Assembly (NCBI GenBank): GCA_964517465.1
Contig: CAZFEK010000001.1
Location: 1-64,000 of the forward strand
Source: JACPUX01 sp964517465
GTDB lineage: Bacteria > Pseudomonadota > Gammaproteobacteria > Burkholderiales > Casimicrobiaceae
Length of the DNA: 64,000 bases
Direction of reading: 5' to 3'
Of this stretch, positions 8,100-17,101 are shown one piece after another. The translations under genes and the position numbers were made by a program. The stretch's first letter is position 1. Every line of letters starts with the position of its first letter. The notes under the pieces are model-generated. The model searched no databases. It was not told the DNA's origin and worked only from the letters and a program-made list of their open reading frames with translations.

Positions 8100-9679
8100 A
8101 ACCCCAGCGCCCCGGGGTTCAGCAAACCCTGGGGGTCGAGCTCGCGCTTCACCGCGGTGAGCAGCGCGGCCGCTGCGGGCGCCAGCCGCTCCCGGCAGGC
8201 GTAGCGTCGCCCGAGCTGGAAGTGGGTCGCGCCAAAACGGGTGAAAATGGCCGCCACCTCCTCCCAAAGCGTGGCCACCAGGCGGCGGGTCTCCGGGGCG
8301 TCGGGCCGCTGGCGCCAGGAAGGGTCGAGGCCCTCGCCGTAGGCTTCGGCATGAAGCGGCGTGAGGGCGTCGAACCAGTAGAAACAGGGCTCGAAAAGAA
8401 TGCCGTGGGTCACATTGACGATCAGCGGTGAATACTCGATGCCGGCGGCCAACAGGGCGTCCTGCCGTGACCGGATGTGCGCCTCGATGGCGGTGATGGC
8501 CGCGCTCGCGTCCGCCAGGGCGAGGATGCCATGCACCGGCACCCAGCGCTGGCCTCGTCCGCCCAGCACCGAACGCAGCGGCGGAAAAGGCCGCGCATGC
8601 ATGGCGCGCGGCACCAGCGCTTCGAGCTCGCTGCCCTTGGCGGCGCGGCAGACCTCCTTGACTTCGCCCAGCGCCGCGCCTGCGCGGGCAGCATCGCGGT
8701 CTTCCAGCGCGATATGCAGCGAATAGGCCGCGGCTTCGAGCGCTTCCGTTCCGCTCAAGGCCATACGCGCCACGTTGCGCAGTCCTTGCAGCACACCGCC
8801 GCTGTTCTTCACCACACCGAGCGCGGTTTGCGCGCTCTGGGCGAGTTTCTTGCCGGTCTGGGCGGAGTTTCTGGCCTTGTAGGCATCGATGCCGAAGACC
8901 TCGCTGCCCAGGCCGCGCCGCGCCAGCGTGATCTGTGCCGCCACCATGGCCGCCAGCGTGTCGAAGGCGAAGCTTGCGTATTCGGTGACCGCCGGGCGTT
9001 CGATGAGACGCAGCGCGACCGCGAGCTTCACGCCCAGGGCGCCGTTGTCCCCCAGAAAAAGCCCGGCGAGATCGGGACCGCCCCAGCGCGAGTGCGCAAA
9101 GCCGCCACCGGCCAAGCCGGTGCGCAACACCTCGCCGCTGGCGGTCGCTACTTCGAGGCCCAGCACGCTTTCGGCGGCGCTGCCGTGCTGCCCCGAACCA
9201 TAAAAAACGCTGTTCTGCGACAACGTGCCGCCGAGCGTGGCACGCAGCCCGGATAACGGCCCCCAATAGGGCGTACGCAGGCCGTGGGGCGCCAGCGCTT
9301 CGGCCAACTGGCTCCAGGTGACGCCGGCTTCGGCCACCACCACGCCGCGTCCGATGTCGATTTCGCGAATGCGGTCGAGGTCCCGCAGGTCGAGCAGCAC
9401 CGCCGGGCGGCCGGCCAGAAGATAGCCCGCGGTATAAGAAACGCCGCCGCCGCGCGGCAACACCGCCACCCCGGCGCGCGTGGACCAGCGCAAGGCCTCG
9501 AGCACGCCTTCGGGTGTGGCGGGGCGCAGCACCGCGAGCGGGGCCTCCCCTTCCCAAAAGAGATCCTGGGCGTAACGGGCACGGATCGCCGGGTCGGTCT
9601 GGACCGCGGCGGCGCCCAGCGCCGCGATCAGTTCCGTCAACCGAGCGGGCGGCAGTTGCCTCTCGGGTTTCGTGATCAT
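8096..9679 (-). CDS. FAD-linked oxidase/dehydrogenase (GlcD-like)
   Basis: This 527-residue flavoprotein has the PCMH-type FAD-binding domain: PLAVLRPATPEGVLEALRW, the pyrophosphate-binding PRGGGVSYTAG at about 75-85, and LSGLRATLGGTLSQNSVFYGSGQHG near 150. The C-terminal cap domain ends with VKRELDPQGLLNPGAL, the usual signature of the family that includes glycolate/D-lactate dehydrogenases and 4-cresol or vanillyl-alcohol oxidases. No iron-sulfur motif is fused. It should oxidise an alcohol, hydroxy acid or phenolic substrate. The gene overlaps both neighbouring VOC genes by ATGA, an unusually tight sandwich that suggests a shared complex or sequential reactions. Confidence 0.9.
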   Translation of the reverse strand: MITKPERQLPPARLTELIAALGAAAVQTDPAIRARYAQDLFWEGEAPLAVLRPATPEGVLEALRWSTRAGVAVLPRGGGVSYTAGYLLAGRPAVLLDLRDLDRIREIDIGRGVVVAEAGVTWSQLAEALAPHGLRTPYWGPLSGLRATLGGTLSQNSVFYGSGQHGSAAESVLGLEVATASGEVLRTGLAGGGFAHSRWGGPDLAGLFLGDNGALGVKLAVALRLIERPAVTEYASFAFDTLAAMVAAQITLARRGLGSEVFGIDAYKARNSAQTGKKLAQSAQTALGVVKNSGGVLQGLRNVARMALSGTEALEAAAYSLHIALEDRDAARAGAALGEVKEVCRAAKGSELEALVPRAMHARPFPPLRSVLGGRGQRWVPVHGILALADASAAITAIEAHIRSRQDALLAAGIEYSPLIVNVTHGILFEPCFYWFDALTPLHAEAYGEGLDPSWRQRPDAPETRRLVATLWEEVAAIFTRFGATHFQLGRRYACRERLAPAAAALLTAVKRELDPQGLLNPGALGL

Positions 9680-10521
9680 GGCGTCACGTGCTCGATTTCC
9701 AGGCACTCGCCGCCGGGGCCGAACCAGACCTCGGGCGCGCGCGTTTGGCTGCCGCGGCCTGCGGTCGAGATCGCCCGCACGGCAAGAATGGCGCCGGGCG
9801 TCGCATTGGCCCCAAAGAGTTCGGGCACGGCGTCGATTTCCACCAGGCATTGTCCCGCCAGGGGCAGCGTGGCCACAGCGCGCAGGGTATCGGGATTCTG
9901 GCGCAAGGCGCTTTGCAGGGCGGCGACCCGGGTGTCGAAGCGCAGACCCTGGGAGCCGCACAGGTGCTCGTAAGCGGCAAGTGCGGTGTCGCGGTCGGGC
10001 ACGGCAACCACCGGAATGAACAGGCGCTCGGCCGTGAGCCGCGCCGGCGCAGGCAAATCGAAGGGCGGCACGGCACCTTTGACTTCGGTGAGATAGAGCA
10101 CTTCCCCCGAGGGGCCGGCGACCTGCATTGCCCAGATCTGCTCGCTCAACGCCAGCGGGCGAGGTTCGCCGAGGATGCGAAAAGGGCTCGTCGCCAGCCG
10201 GCCGGCGAGACTCAGCACATCCGCCACCAGCACCTCCAGCGCCAGCCATCCGCCTTGGCCGAAAGGCGGCACCGGCGCCCAGCCGGGCAGTTCGACCAGT
10301 TCCAGCCAGTGGGTGCCGGCATCCCCGCGATCGGCGCCCAAGAGCGCCGCGGGTACGCCGGCAAGCTCGGGCCGGCCCCAGGCACGGGCCCGGGCGGCGT
10401 CGAAAACATCCCGCGCCACCAGCTGGAGGTCGAGCCCCTGCCGGTACGCGGCGATGGCCTCGTCCAGGCGGGCTACCGCCACACTGCCCCGGCGCACCGG
10501 GCCGATTGTCGCCTTGCTCAA
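9676..10521 (-). CDS. VOC-family protein, first gene of operon II
   Basis: This encodes 281 residues. The N-terminal part has RRGSVAVARLDEAIAAYRQGLDLQLVAR and later WLALEVLVADVLSLAGRL and GPSGEVLYLTEVKG, the alternating pattern of a glyoxalase/VOC module. A second module starts near RLFIPVVAVPDRDTALAAYEHLCG and ends VWFGPGGECLEIEHV. The start is decided by the ribosome-binding site: GGAGG lies four bases before the TTG at 10521, whereas the longer ATG frame to 10686 would run through the sigma-54 promoter. The gene overlaps the FAD oxidase by ATGA. It is a paralogous-type partner of the VOC gene at the other end of the operon. Confidence 0.8.
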   Translation of the reverse strand: MSKATIGPVRRGSVAVARLDEAIAAYRQGLDLQLVARDVFDAARARAWGRPELAGVPAALLGADRGDAGTHWLELVELPGWAPVPPFGQGGWLALEVLVADVLSLAGRLATSPFRILGEPRPLALSEQIWAMQVAGPSGEVLYLTEVKGAVPPFDLPAPARLTAERLFIPVVAVPDRDTALAAYEHLCGSQGLRFDTRVAALQSALRQNPDTLRAVATLPLAGQCLVEIDAVPELFGANATPGAILAVRAISTAGRGSQTRAPEVWFGPGGECLEIEHVTP

Positions 10522-10566
10522 GGCTCCTCCGAACTTTCGGGCTCGCGCCCGCGACAGCCGCATCCT

Positions 10567-10582
10567 AGCAAGAGCTTTGCCA
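10567..10582 (-). promoter_or_regulatory. sigma-54 (-24/-12) promoter of operon II
   Basis: The minus strand reads TGGCAAAGCTCTTGCT, with GG and GC spaced by ten bases and eight bases (CTCTTGCT plus TGGCA) shared with the operon I promoter. Predicted start near 10557, about 36 bases before the TTG start codon. Confidence 0.8.
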
Positions 10583-10645
10583 GGGCGGAGAGCAACAGCA
10601 CCGCGGCCTTTCCGACGAACGCGATTGCCACGCCGGTTCCATCTG

Positions 10646-10677
10646 TGAAACACTTGCAACATCCTAATGTAGCAACA
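10646..10677 (-). promoter_or_regulatory. upstream activating region with TGTTNCA repeats, operon II
   Basis: On the minus strand TGTTGCT (10677-10671), TGTTGCA (10661-10655) and TGTTTCA (10652-10646) occur, 89-120 bases upstream of the predicted sigma-54 start. The spacing (16 and 9) differs from the two other copies. An inverted repeat AATGTA-N10-TACATT (10666-10687) overlaps it. The region lies between operon II and the divergent regulator gene, so it may also control the regulator. Confidence 0.5.
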
Positions 10678-10753
10678 AGCATACATTTAATGCGAACAAG
10701 ATGGCGGCCCGGGGGAGGCGGTTGGGAATCGTGCTGGAGGAGTGCTGGGGAAG

Positions 10754-12703
10754 ATGGTCACGGAGTTCAAGCCGCGCAAGCCGCGTTTATGCATCATCAG
10801 CTATAAGGCTCTGAGCCAGCTCATCCGTGGTGTGCTGGACGAGTTCGCCGACCGCGCCGAGATCGAGGTCGTCGAAGTGGTCATGGACAACGCCCTGGCC
10901 CTGGGCCGGGAGCTGGAGCGCCACAACCGGGTCGACGTGATCGTCTCGGCCGGCGCCAATGCCGCCATCCTTCAGGCCGCCCTGGACCTGCCGGTGGTAA
11001 GCATCCAGGTCTCGGGCTACGACGTCTTGCAGGCTTTGCAGAAGGCGAGGCAAACCGCCGACCGGGTCGGCGTGGTCATCTACCAGAACAAGATTCCTGA
11101 ACTCGAAGCGGTCAAGGAACTGCTCCGCGTCGAACTCACCCAGCGTCCTTACCAAACCGTCGAAGACATGGCGGAGTGTTTCCGCGAACTCAAGGCCGAA
11201 GGTTACCGGGTGATCATCGGCTCCAGCCTGATCGTGGACATGGCGCACCAGGCGGGCATTGGCGGAGTGCTGGTGTACAGCCTCGACTCGGTGCGCGCGG
11301 CCATCGCCCAGGCTTTGCAGATCGGTCAGGTGGCGGTGGCGGAAAGCGCCCGCTACGACCGCCTCAACGCCGTGCTCCAGCACCTGCACGAAGCCGTGCT
11401 GGCGGTGGACACCCACAAGCGCATCATCGCCATCAACCCGCTGATGGAGCGCATCCTCGGCCTCAAGCCCCAGGAGGCGATCGGCGCCCATTTGCCGGAA
11501 GTGGCGCCAGAGTTGTCGCTCGACGCGGTCTTCGAGCGCAACGAGCGCGATCCCGACGCAGTGATCCAGTTTCGGCACAGCACCTTCGTCGCCAACTGCA
11601 TTCCCATCCGCGAGCAAGGCGCGCTCACCGGCGCCCTGGTGACCTTGCAGGATGCCCACGCCATTCAGCGCGCCGACACCAACATTCGCTCCCAGCCGCG
11701 CTCGCGCGGGCCTGGAGCACGCTACCGCTTCGAGCAGATCCACGGCTCGGGCAGCGCCTTTCAGCAGTCGCGGGCCATCGCCGAGCGCTATGCGCGCACC
11801 AGCACCACGGTGTTGATCACCGGCGAAAGCGGCACCGGCAAGGAGCTTTTCGCCCAGGCCATGCACAACGCCTCGCCGCGCAAGGCCTGCCCCTTCGTGG
11901 CCCTCAATTGCGCGGCCTTCCCCGAACCCCTGCTGGAGAGCGAACTCTTCGGCTACGAAGAAGGCGCCTTCACCGGCTCGCGCCGCGGCGGCAAACCCGG
12001 ACTTTTCGAAACCGCGCACACCGGCACGGTCTTCCTGGACGAAATCGGCGACATGCCGGTATCGCTGCAAACACGGCTCTTGCGCGTGTTGCAGGAGCGC
12101 GAGGTGGTGCGCCTGGGCGGCGTGAGACCCATCGCCATCGACGTGCGGGTGGTCGCCGCCACGCATAGGCCGCTGTTCGAACTGGTGGAGCGTGGCCTCT
12201 TCCGCGCCGATCTTTACTATCGCCTCAACATCCTGCACCTGCGGCTGCCGCCATTGCGCGAGCGGCGCGAGGACATTCGCGGCTTGGCCCTGCAGCTGCT
12301 TTATTTCTGCCTGCGCCGCCTGGGCTGCCACATGCCCGCCGACCAGGCGATCGCGCCCTTGATGCCCATGCTGCTCTCCTACCACTGGCCAGGCAATGTG
12401 CGCGAGCTGGAGAACGTGGTCGAGCGCTTCGGCGTGTATCTGATGCAGTTCCCCAGCGTCAACGAAATCGATTACCAGCGCTTCCAGGCGGAGGTGCCGG
12501 AACTGCTCGCCGTTCGCCCGGCACCGAGCAGCAGCGCCCCGCAAGTGCTGGCGGAACTGCCCGAACTCACCGAAGAAGGCATCAGGAAGGCGCTGGCCCT
12601 GGCCCGCGGCAACAAGGGCCGCGCCGCCGAATTGCTGGGCATCAGCCGCACCACCCTGTGGCGCAAGTTGCGCGAAGTGCCGGGGGAACTGGCCGAGGCT
12701 TGA
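10754..12703 (+). CDS. PrpR-type sigma-54-dependent transcriptional activator
   Basis: This encodes about 649 residues in the order PrpR_N sensory domain (residues 1-190, with VIVSAGANAAILQ and VGVVIYQNKIPELEAVKELL), a PAS-like domain (about 200-305), an AAA+ sigma-54 activation domain with Walker A GESGTGKE at 357-364 and the sigma-54-contacting GAFTGS loop at 404-409, and a Fis-type helix-turn-helix (AAELLGISRTTLWRKL) at the end. It should hydrolyse ATP to open sigma-54 promoters in response to a small metabolite, as PrpR does with 2-methylcitrate. I took the ATG at 10754; a GTG at 10742 sits only one base after GGAGG. It is divergent from operon II and is the only such activator in the window, so it probably controls the three sigma-54 operons. 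Confidence 0.92.
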   Translation: MVTEFKPRKPRLCIISYKALSQLIRGVLDEFADRAEIEVVEVVMDNALALGRELERHNRVDVIVSAGANAAILQAALDLPVVSIQVSGYDVLQALQKARQTADRVGVVIYQNKIPELEAVKELLRVELTQRPYQTVEDMAECFRELKAEGYRVIIGSSLIVDMAHQAGIGGVLVYSLDSVRAAIAQALQIGQVAVAESARYDRLNAVLQHLHEAVLAVDTHKRIIAINPLMERILGLKPQEAIGAHLPEVAPELSLDAVFERNERDPDAVIQFRHSTFVANCIPIREQGALTGALVTLQDAHAIQRADTNIRSQPRSRGPGARYRFEQIHGSGSAFQQSRAIAERYARTSTTVLITGESGTGKELFAQAMHNASPRKACPFVALNCAAFPEPLLESELFGYEEGAFTGSRRGGKPGLFETAHTGTVFLDEIGDMPVSLQTRLLRVLQEREVVRLGGVRPIAIDVRVVAATHRPLFELVERGLFRADLYYRLNILHLRLPPLRERREDIRGLALQLLYFCLRRLGCHMPADQAIAPLMPMLLSYHWPGNVRELENVVERFGVYLMQFPSVNEIDYQRFQAEVPELLAVRPAPSSSAPQVLAELPELTEEGIRKALALARGNKGRAAELLGISRTTLWRKLREVPGELAEA

Positions 12704-12906
12704 GGGCGGTGGGCCGAATCGGCGCCCCCTGGGGATCGGTGGAGCAATCGCCGTGCCGGATGGGATGCAAGCCCCCCCCCGCGACTAAGAGCGCCTGCCC
12801 TTTGTTCCGACCGCGCCATGACGCTCTCACGCGCATCTTGCGCTAAAGGGCCTGGTAGGCTACATTTTCGCCCTAGCGACTGAGCCGAGACGCGTATGCG
12901 CCTCCC

Positions 12907-12942
12907 GTAGGGCGAATGCCCTACCTCAGACGCGTTTTTTTT
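12907..12942 (+). terminator. hairpin plus T-run downstream of the activator gene
   Basis: The perfect stem GTAGGGC/GCCCTAC with loop GAAT (12907-12924) is followed ten bases later by eight T residues (12935-12942). A longer-range CTGAG/CTCAG pairing could extend the structure. It would terminate transcription from the activator or shield the DUF3800 gene. The gap between stem and T-run makes it imperfect. Confidence 0.45.
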
Positions 12943-12957
12943 GCCCGGAGTTCTGCC

Positions 12958-13821
12958 ATGTACTTTTGCTACCTTGACGAGTCAGGGGTCGTAGAACATG
13001 GAGCAAGCACCGATCACTTCGTCCTTCTGGGGTTCGCAGTACCAGCAGCCGCATGGAAACCAAAGGACATCCAAGTCAATTTGCTGAAGGCGAAGTACGG
13101 ATTGAAGGATGTGGAAGTGCATACGGCGTGGATGGCCAGGGATTACCCCGAGCAAAAGATCATCCCCTGCTTTGAATCCCTCACTTGGGAAGAAAGACGA
13201 AAAGCAGTTCGGGGAACGAGAACACTGAATCTCGCCCGCGCGACTCGAACCTCCAACAAGGAACTGATCAAGAACTACCGAAAGACAGAGGCGTACGTTC
13301 ACCTGACTCGATCAGAGCGATACGCATTCCTCAGAGATCTGGCTCAAATGATTGGCGCATGGAGCGACGTCCGAATCTTCTGTGATGCTCATTCGAAGCA
13401 GCACCTCGATGACGTCGATCATTTCCGCATCGCGTTTGAACAAGTGGTCACCCGATTCAATACCTACCTGACCGTAGCAACTGACGATCTCGGGTTGCTC
13501 GTTCAAGACAATAACCAAACCGTCGCGCGCCGCCTGACCGAAATCATGCGCATGTACCACCAACAGGGCACCCTTTGGTCCAGGATCGACAAGATCGTGG
13601 AGACACCCCTATTTGTGGACAGCGAACTCACCTCGATGGTGCAGCTTTCTGATCTGTGCGCCTACGCAACCCGCCGCTACTTCGAAAAGGACGAACGCCA
13701 GCTCTTCGACCTGATTCGCGATCGTTTTGATCGAAACCGGGACAAACTGGTTGGACTGCGTCACTTCACTGGCAAGACCAAGTGCCAATGCGAAGTCTGC
13801 CTCGATCACGGCCGTTCTTAG
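12958..13821 (+). CDS. DUF3800 domain protein
   Basis: This encodes 287 residues beginning MYFCYLDESGVVEHGA, the hallmark YLDESG of DUF3800, a family with an RNase H-like fold often found on mobile or defence-associated DNA. A later acidic position lies in IFCDAHSKQHLDDVD and another in FVDSELTSMVQLSDLCAYA, consistent with a metal-dependent nuclease site. The C terminus carries a CQCEVC cluster. GGAG seven bases upstream supports the ATG at 12958 over an upstream ATG at 12916. The codon use is visibly less GC-rich than neighbouring genes, and the gene is alone on its strand between two parts of the catabolic island. Function is not known. Confidence 0.85.
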   Translation: MYFCYLDESGVVEHGASTDHFVLLGFAVPAAAWKPKDIQVNLLKAKYGLKDVEVHTAWMARDYPEQKIIPCFESLTWEERRKAVRGTRTLNLARATRTSNKELIKNYRKTEAYVHLTRSERYAFLRDLAQMIGAWSDVRIFCDAHSKQHLDDVDHFRIAFEQVVTRFNTYLTVATDDLGLLVQDNNQTVARRLTEIMRMYHQQGTLWSRIDKIVETPLFVDSELTSMVQLSDLCAYATRRYFEKDERQLFDLIRDRFDRNRDKLVGLRHFTGKTKCQCEVCLDHGRS

Positions 13822-13932
13822 CGCCTGAGCCTGATCTGCGCCGACACCTGCCAGCAAGAGCGCGTTGCGCAAGAAGGCGTGCAACTGGGCTACTTCGACG
13901 ATCGGTAAGAAAGCCAGCAGTGCCGCCGGGAG

Positions 13933-15195
13933 CTATTGAGCGCCCCCTGCAAACCGCCGATACCGCCCCAGCGCCAGCAGCAGCAGCGCCCCCGCCACCA
14001 GCAGCACGGCGGAAATGAGCAGGATGGAGGCGTAGGAACCGCTGCGGTCGAAGGTTTTGCCGAAGAACACCGGGCCGAAGCCCGCGCCCAGCGCGAAGAA
14101 GCCGTAGAGGCTGCCATAAATCGCGCCATAGGCACGCATGCCGAAGTAGCGCGCCACCAGGAAGGCCATGAGGTCGTACTCCACCCCGGCGGCAAAACCG
14201 ATGAGGAAAATCGACAGGCGTGCCTGAAAAAGATCGGCCCCACCCTGCGCCAGCAGCCAGCAGGCCAGGGCGGGGAGACTCAGCATGACGAAGGCCACGC
14301 CGGGCGCCCAGAGGCGGTCGATGAGCCAGCCGCCGATGATGCGGCCGCAGATCACCGACAGTCCGATCAAGGCCACCAGCCCGACGATCTGCTGCTTCTC
14401 GAAACCCGCGACCTTGAGAATGTTCTCCATGTTGGGTATGGGCCCGCCCACGGCAAAGGAGATCAGCACGAAGGCGACGGCCAGCAGCCAGAAGCGCCAG
14501 TCGCGCAAGGCCTCGGGCATGGTCTTGCCCGCCAGCACAGCCGCGGGCGCGACCCCGCCGGCCCGTGCCTGGTGCGGGCCACGGTCGTGAAAGGCGAAAT
14601 ACGCCACCGGAAAGGCGATGACGATGGGCAGCAAGCCCACCGCGACGTACGCGGTGCGCCAGCCGTATTCCGCGATCAACCAAGCGGTGAAGGGCTTGAC
14701 CAGGAATCCGAAAATGCCGGTGCCCAGTAGCGAAAATCCTAGCGCCAGCCCCTTGCGCACTTCGAAGTGGTTGTTCACTGCCCGCGTCCAGGTGACGGGA
14801 AGCGTGCCCGCCCCCAGCAGCGCCATCAGTCCCCAATTGCAATAGAAGAGGATCAGGTTGCCGTTGCCCAGGGCAAAGCCCATGAAGGACAGCCCAAAAA
14901 GCAGCACCGAAGTGAGGGCCACCTTGCGCACGCCGTAGCGGTCCGCCAGCCAACCGACCACCGGGCTGGCGATTAGCACGGCGAAGGTCATGATGGGCAG
15001 ACCCACCATGATGGCGCCGAACTCCCACTTGAAGGCCTTCGCCAATTCCGGGGCCAGCATGCCGATGGTGTAGAAAGGCACGGGCGAGAGCCCTATGCCT
15101 ATGCCCAGCATGGCGGCCAGCACCACCGGCCAGCCCTCGCGGAATTCGCCATAGCCGGCGACTGGTGCTGTTTCGTTCGCGCTTGTGCTCGTCAT
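13933..15195 (-). CDS. MFS transporter
   Basis: This 420-residue integral membrane protein has about twelve hydrophobic segments. The cytoplasmic loop between helices 2 and 3 carries GWLADRYGVRKVAL, the major facilitator signature. The central loop (about residues 200-230) is short and hydrophilic. A proton-coupled carrier of an organic acid or of the pathway substrate across the inner membrane is likely. It is the last gene of operon III and overlaps the oxidoreductase stop by ATGA at 15192-15195. It pairs logically with the TonB-dependent receptor seven genes upstream. Confidence 0.9.
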   Translation of the reverse strand: MTSTSANETAPVAGYGEFREGWPVVLAAMLGIGIGLSPVPFYTIGMLAPELAKAFKWEFGAIMVGLPIMTFAVLIASPVVGWLADRYGVRKVALTSVLLFGLSFMGFALGNGNLILFYCNWGLMALLGAGTLPVTWTRAVNNHFEVRKGLALGFSLLGTGIFGFLVKPFTAWLIAEYGWRTAYVAVGLLPIVIAFPVAYFAFHDRGPHQARAGGVAPAAVLAGKTMPEALRDWRFWLLAVAFVLISFAVGGPIPNMENILKVAGFEKQQIVGLVALIGLSVICGRIIGGWLIDRLWAPGVAFVMLSLPALACWLLAQGGADLFQARLSIFLIGFAAGVEYDLMAFLVARYFGMRAYGAIYGSLYGFFALGAGFGPVFFGKTFDRSGSYASILLISAVLLVAGALLLLALGRYRRFAGGAQ

Positions 15196-16220
15196 GCCCT
15201 GCCCTTTCCAGAAGTCTCGTCCAAGATCACCAGCGCCTTGCCCTGATTCTCGCCGCGCATCAGCCGGCAAAAGGCCGCTGGCGCGCTGGGGAGACCGTTA
15301 CCGCGGTCCTCGCGAAAAGCCATTTCCCCGGCGGCGACGAGCGGCGCGATCTCTGCCGCCATCTCGGGGTAGCGCTCCCAATGGTCATACACCACCAGGC
15401 CGCGCAGCGTCGCGCGCGCCCGTATGAACAAGCCGGGATTGGGTCCAGGCAAAGGCGCGCCATTGTATTGCGCGGCCAGCCCACAAAGCACCACCCGCGC
15501 GCCAGGGGCCAGGCGCTCGCTCACCGCGTCGAGGGTGTCGCCACCGACGTTGTCGAAGTAGACATCGATGCCGCGCGGGCAATGTTCATCCAGCGCGGCG
15601 CGCAAGTTTTCCCGACGATGGTCGATGCAGGCGGCAAAACCCGCGGCCTCCTTCACCCAGGCGCATTTGTCGGCGCCGCCGGCAATGCCTATGACCCGGC
15701 AACCCAGGCGCCGGGCGAGCTGTCCGGCGGTGGCTCCCACCGGGCCGCCGGCGGCGGAAACGACGAAGGTGTCGCCGGCCTGCGCCCCACTCAGCAGGCG
15801 CACGCCGGCCCAGGCGGTGAGCCCCGGCATGCCCAGCACGCCCAGGGCCAGGGTAGGCGGCTGCCAGCGGGCATCCACCGGGCGTGCGGCGGCAATCTCG
15901 GTGGCGCCGAGCAAGGCATGGCTTCGCCAGCCACAGGCCGCCACCCAGAGTTCGCCTTTGCGCCAGCGCGCATGCCGCGAGCTCATTACACGCACCAGGC
16001 CATCTCCGCGCAAGGTGTCGCCGGGCCGGATGCTGGCCGAGAGATGGCGTCCGGCGATGGCGCTGCGCTGATAAGGGTCAAGCGATAGGGCCAGCACCTC
16101 GACCAGGGCCTCGCCGTCCGCGGGTTCGCCGGGAGAAAAGTCACGCAGCGCAAAATCGGTCTCCACGGGAAAGCCCTGCGGAACCCGTTGCAAATAGACC
16201 TCGCGGGCGAACGAATTCAT
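15192..16220 (-). CDS. NADP-dependent oxidoreductase (CurA/YncB-like MDR)
   Basis: This 342-residue enzyme belongs to the zinc-independent medium-chain dehydrogenase/reductase group that reduces enone double bonds (curcumin reductase, leukotriene B4 dehydrogenase). It shows GMPGLTAWAGV, the nucleotide-binding AAGGPVGATAGQLARRLGCRVIGIAGG near 160-185, and YFDNVGGDTLDAV near 235. No zinc-binding cysteines are present. It probably saturates a double bond of an intermediate. The gene overlaps its neighbours at both ends by four bases. Confidence 0.9.
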   Translation of the reverse strand: MNSFAREVYLQRVPQGFPVETDFALRDFSPGEPADGEALVEVLALSLDPYQRSAIAGRHLSASIRPGDTLRGDGLVRVMSSRHARWRKGELWVAACGWRSHALLGATEIAAARPVDARWQPPTLALGVLGMPGLTAWAGVRLLSGAQAGDTFVVSAAGGPVGATAGQLARRLGCRVIGIAGGADKCAWVKEAAGFAACIDHRRENLRAALDEHCPRGIDVYFDNVGGDTLDAVSERLAPGARVVLCGLAAQYNGAPLPGPNPGLFIRARATLRGLVVYDHWERYPEMAAEIAPLVAAGEMAFREDRGNGLPSAPAAFCRLMRGENQGKALVILDETSGKGRA

Positions 16221-17101
16221 CGCTTCTCGGCCAGCGCCAGAGTGAGCCGCAGGGCGCGCAGGCGGGCATTCATCGCGGCGTAACGCGCGGGCAAAGCGGC
16301 CGGAGTTTCCACCACCCGCAGCTCACGTGGCATCGGGTGCGCGAGCAACTGGTCGACATAAGGCAGAAGCATGGAGCCCAGCCAGCGAAACAGCGTGACC
16401 GGCACCTTGAGTCTCTGCACCTCGCTGGCACGTTCGTGGGCAAAGGCGGCGCGATAGGCCACAGCATATTGCGGCCCCGCGGCGAGGAACTCACAGACGG
16501 TGGCATGGATTTCCTCGGCGGTGGGTTCGCGCAATGAATAGCGATGCGCCTCATCGGCGGCGAACCAGGGAAAGAACTGGGCCATCTGCCGGGCGATGCG
16601 CCACAAGTCTTGAAGATGCCCGCCATCGGGGCGCGGCCGCAAGTCGGGAAAATAATGCGCCAGTAGCCATTCGCGCTGCGCGGCGTCGAAATGCGCCGCG
16701 TTGTCGAGCAAGAGATGCTGCACCATTTCTGGACGCTGGTTGGCCAGGGCAATGCCCAACTGCGCACCGGTGGCCGATCCGTAAACCATGGCACGCGGAC
16801 CGACTACGTGATGGAACCAATCCAACAACGGCGGCAGGTAGGCCGCGAGATGCTCGGGCGGGGCGGCAAGGGCATCGGACGCACCATAACCCGGCGTGTC
16901 GGGAGCAAAGACATGGAAGTGCTCGGCGAGCTCCCGCATCCACGGTTCGAACATGGCCGAGCTGCGCGGCGAGGGATGCAGCAGCACCAAGGGCTGCGCC
17001 GGCGCCTCGCCGGCCTCGCGGTAGGCGAGGCGCAGGGGCCCGCTGCGAAAGTAGCGGCGTTCGACGCTGCGCAACATGGGTGCGGGCTGACCTTCGCTCA
17101 T
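16217..17101 (-). CDS. alpha/beta-hydrolase fold protein
   Basis: This 294-residue protein shows the oxyanion-hole region LVLLHPSPRSSAMF, the strand PDTPGYGASD, and the nucleophile elbow VYGSATGAQLG with the serine at about residue 105. That makes it a probable C-C bond or ester hydrolase. The histidine of the triad was not placed with certainty: the tail after LAHPMPRELRVVE holds no obvious GHF/GHW block, so activity is less sure. The ATG at 17101 overlaps the upstream VOC gene by ATGA; longer frames to 17725 are shadows of that gene. Confidence 0.82.
   Translation of the reverse strand: MSEGQPAPMLRSVERRYFRSGPLRLAYREAGEAPAQPLVLLHPSPRSSAMFEPWMRELAEHFHVFAPDTPGYGASDALAAPPEHLAAYLPPLLDWFHHVVGPRAMVYGSATGAQLGIALANQRPEMVQHLLLDNAAHFDAAQREWLLAHYFPDLRPRPDGGHLQDLWRIARQMAQFFPWFAADEAHRYSLREPTAEEIHATVCEFLAAGPQYAVAYRAAFAHERASEVQRLKVPVTLFRWLGSMLLPYVDQLLAHPMPRELRVVETPAALPARYAAMNARLRALRLTLALAEKR

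Noticed and set aside
10625..10641. Alternative sigma-54 site TGGAACCGGCGTGGCA on the minus strand
   Set aside because: GG-N10-GC is kept, but the -12 box is TGGCA; the site at 10567-10582 is much closer to consensus and better placed.
13822..13908. Short frame after the DUF3800 stop codon
   Set aside because: No start codon or ribosome-binding site; 28 codons in frame are recorded only as a possible remnant.
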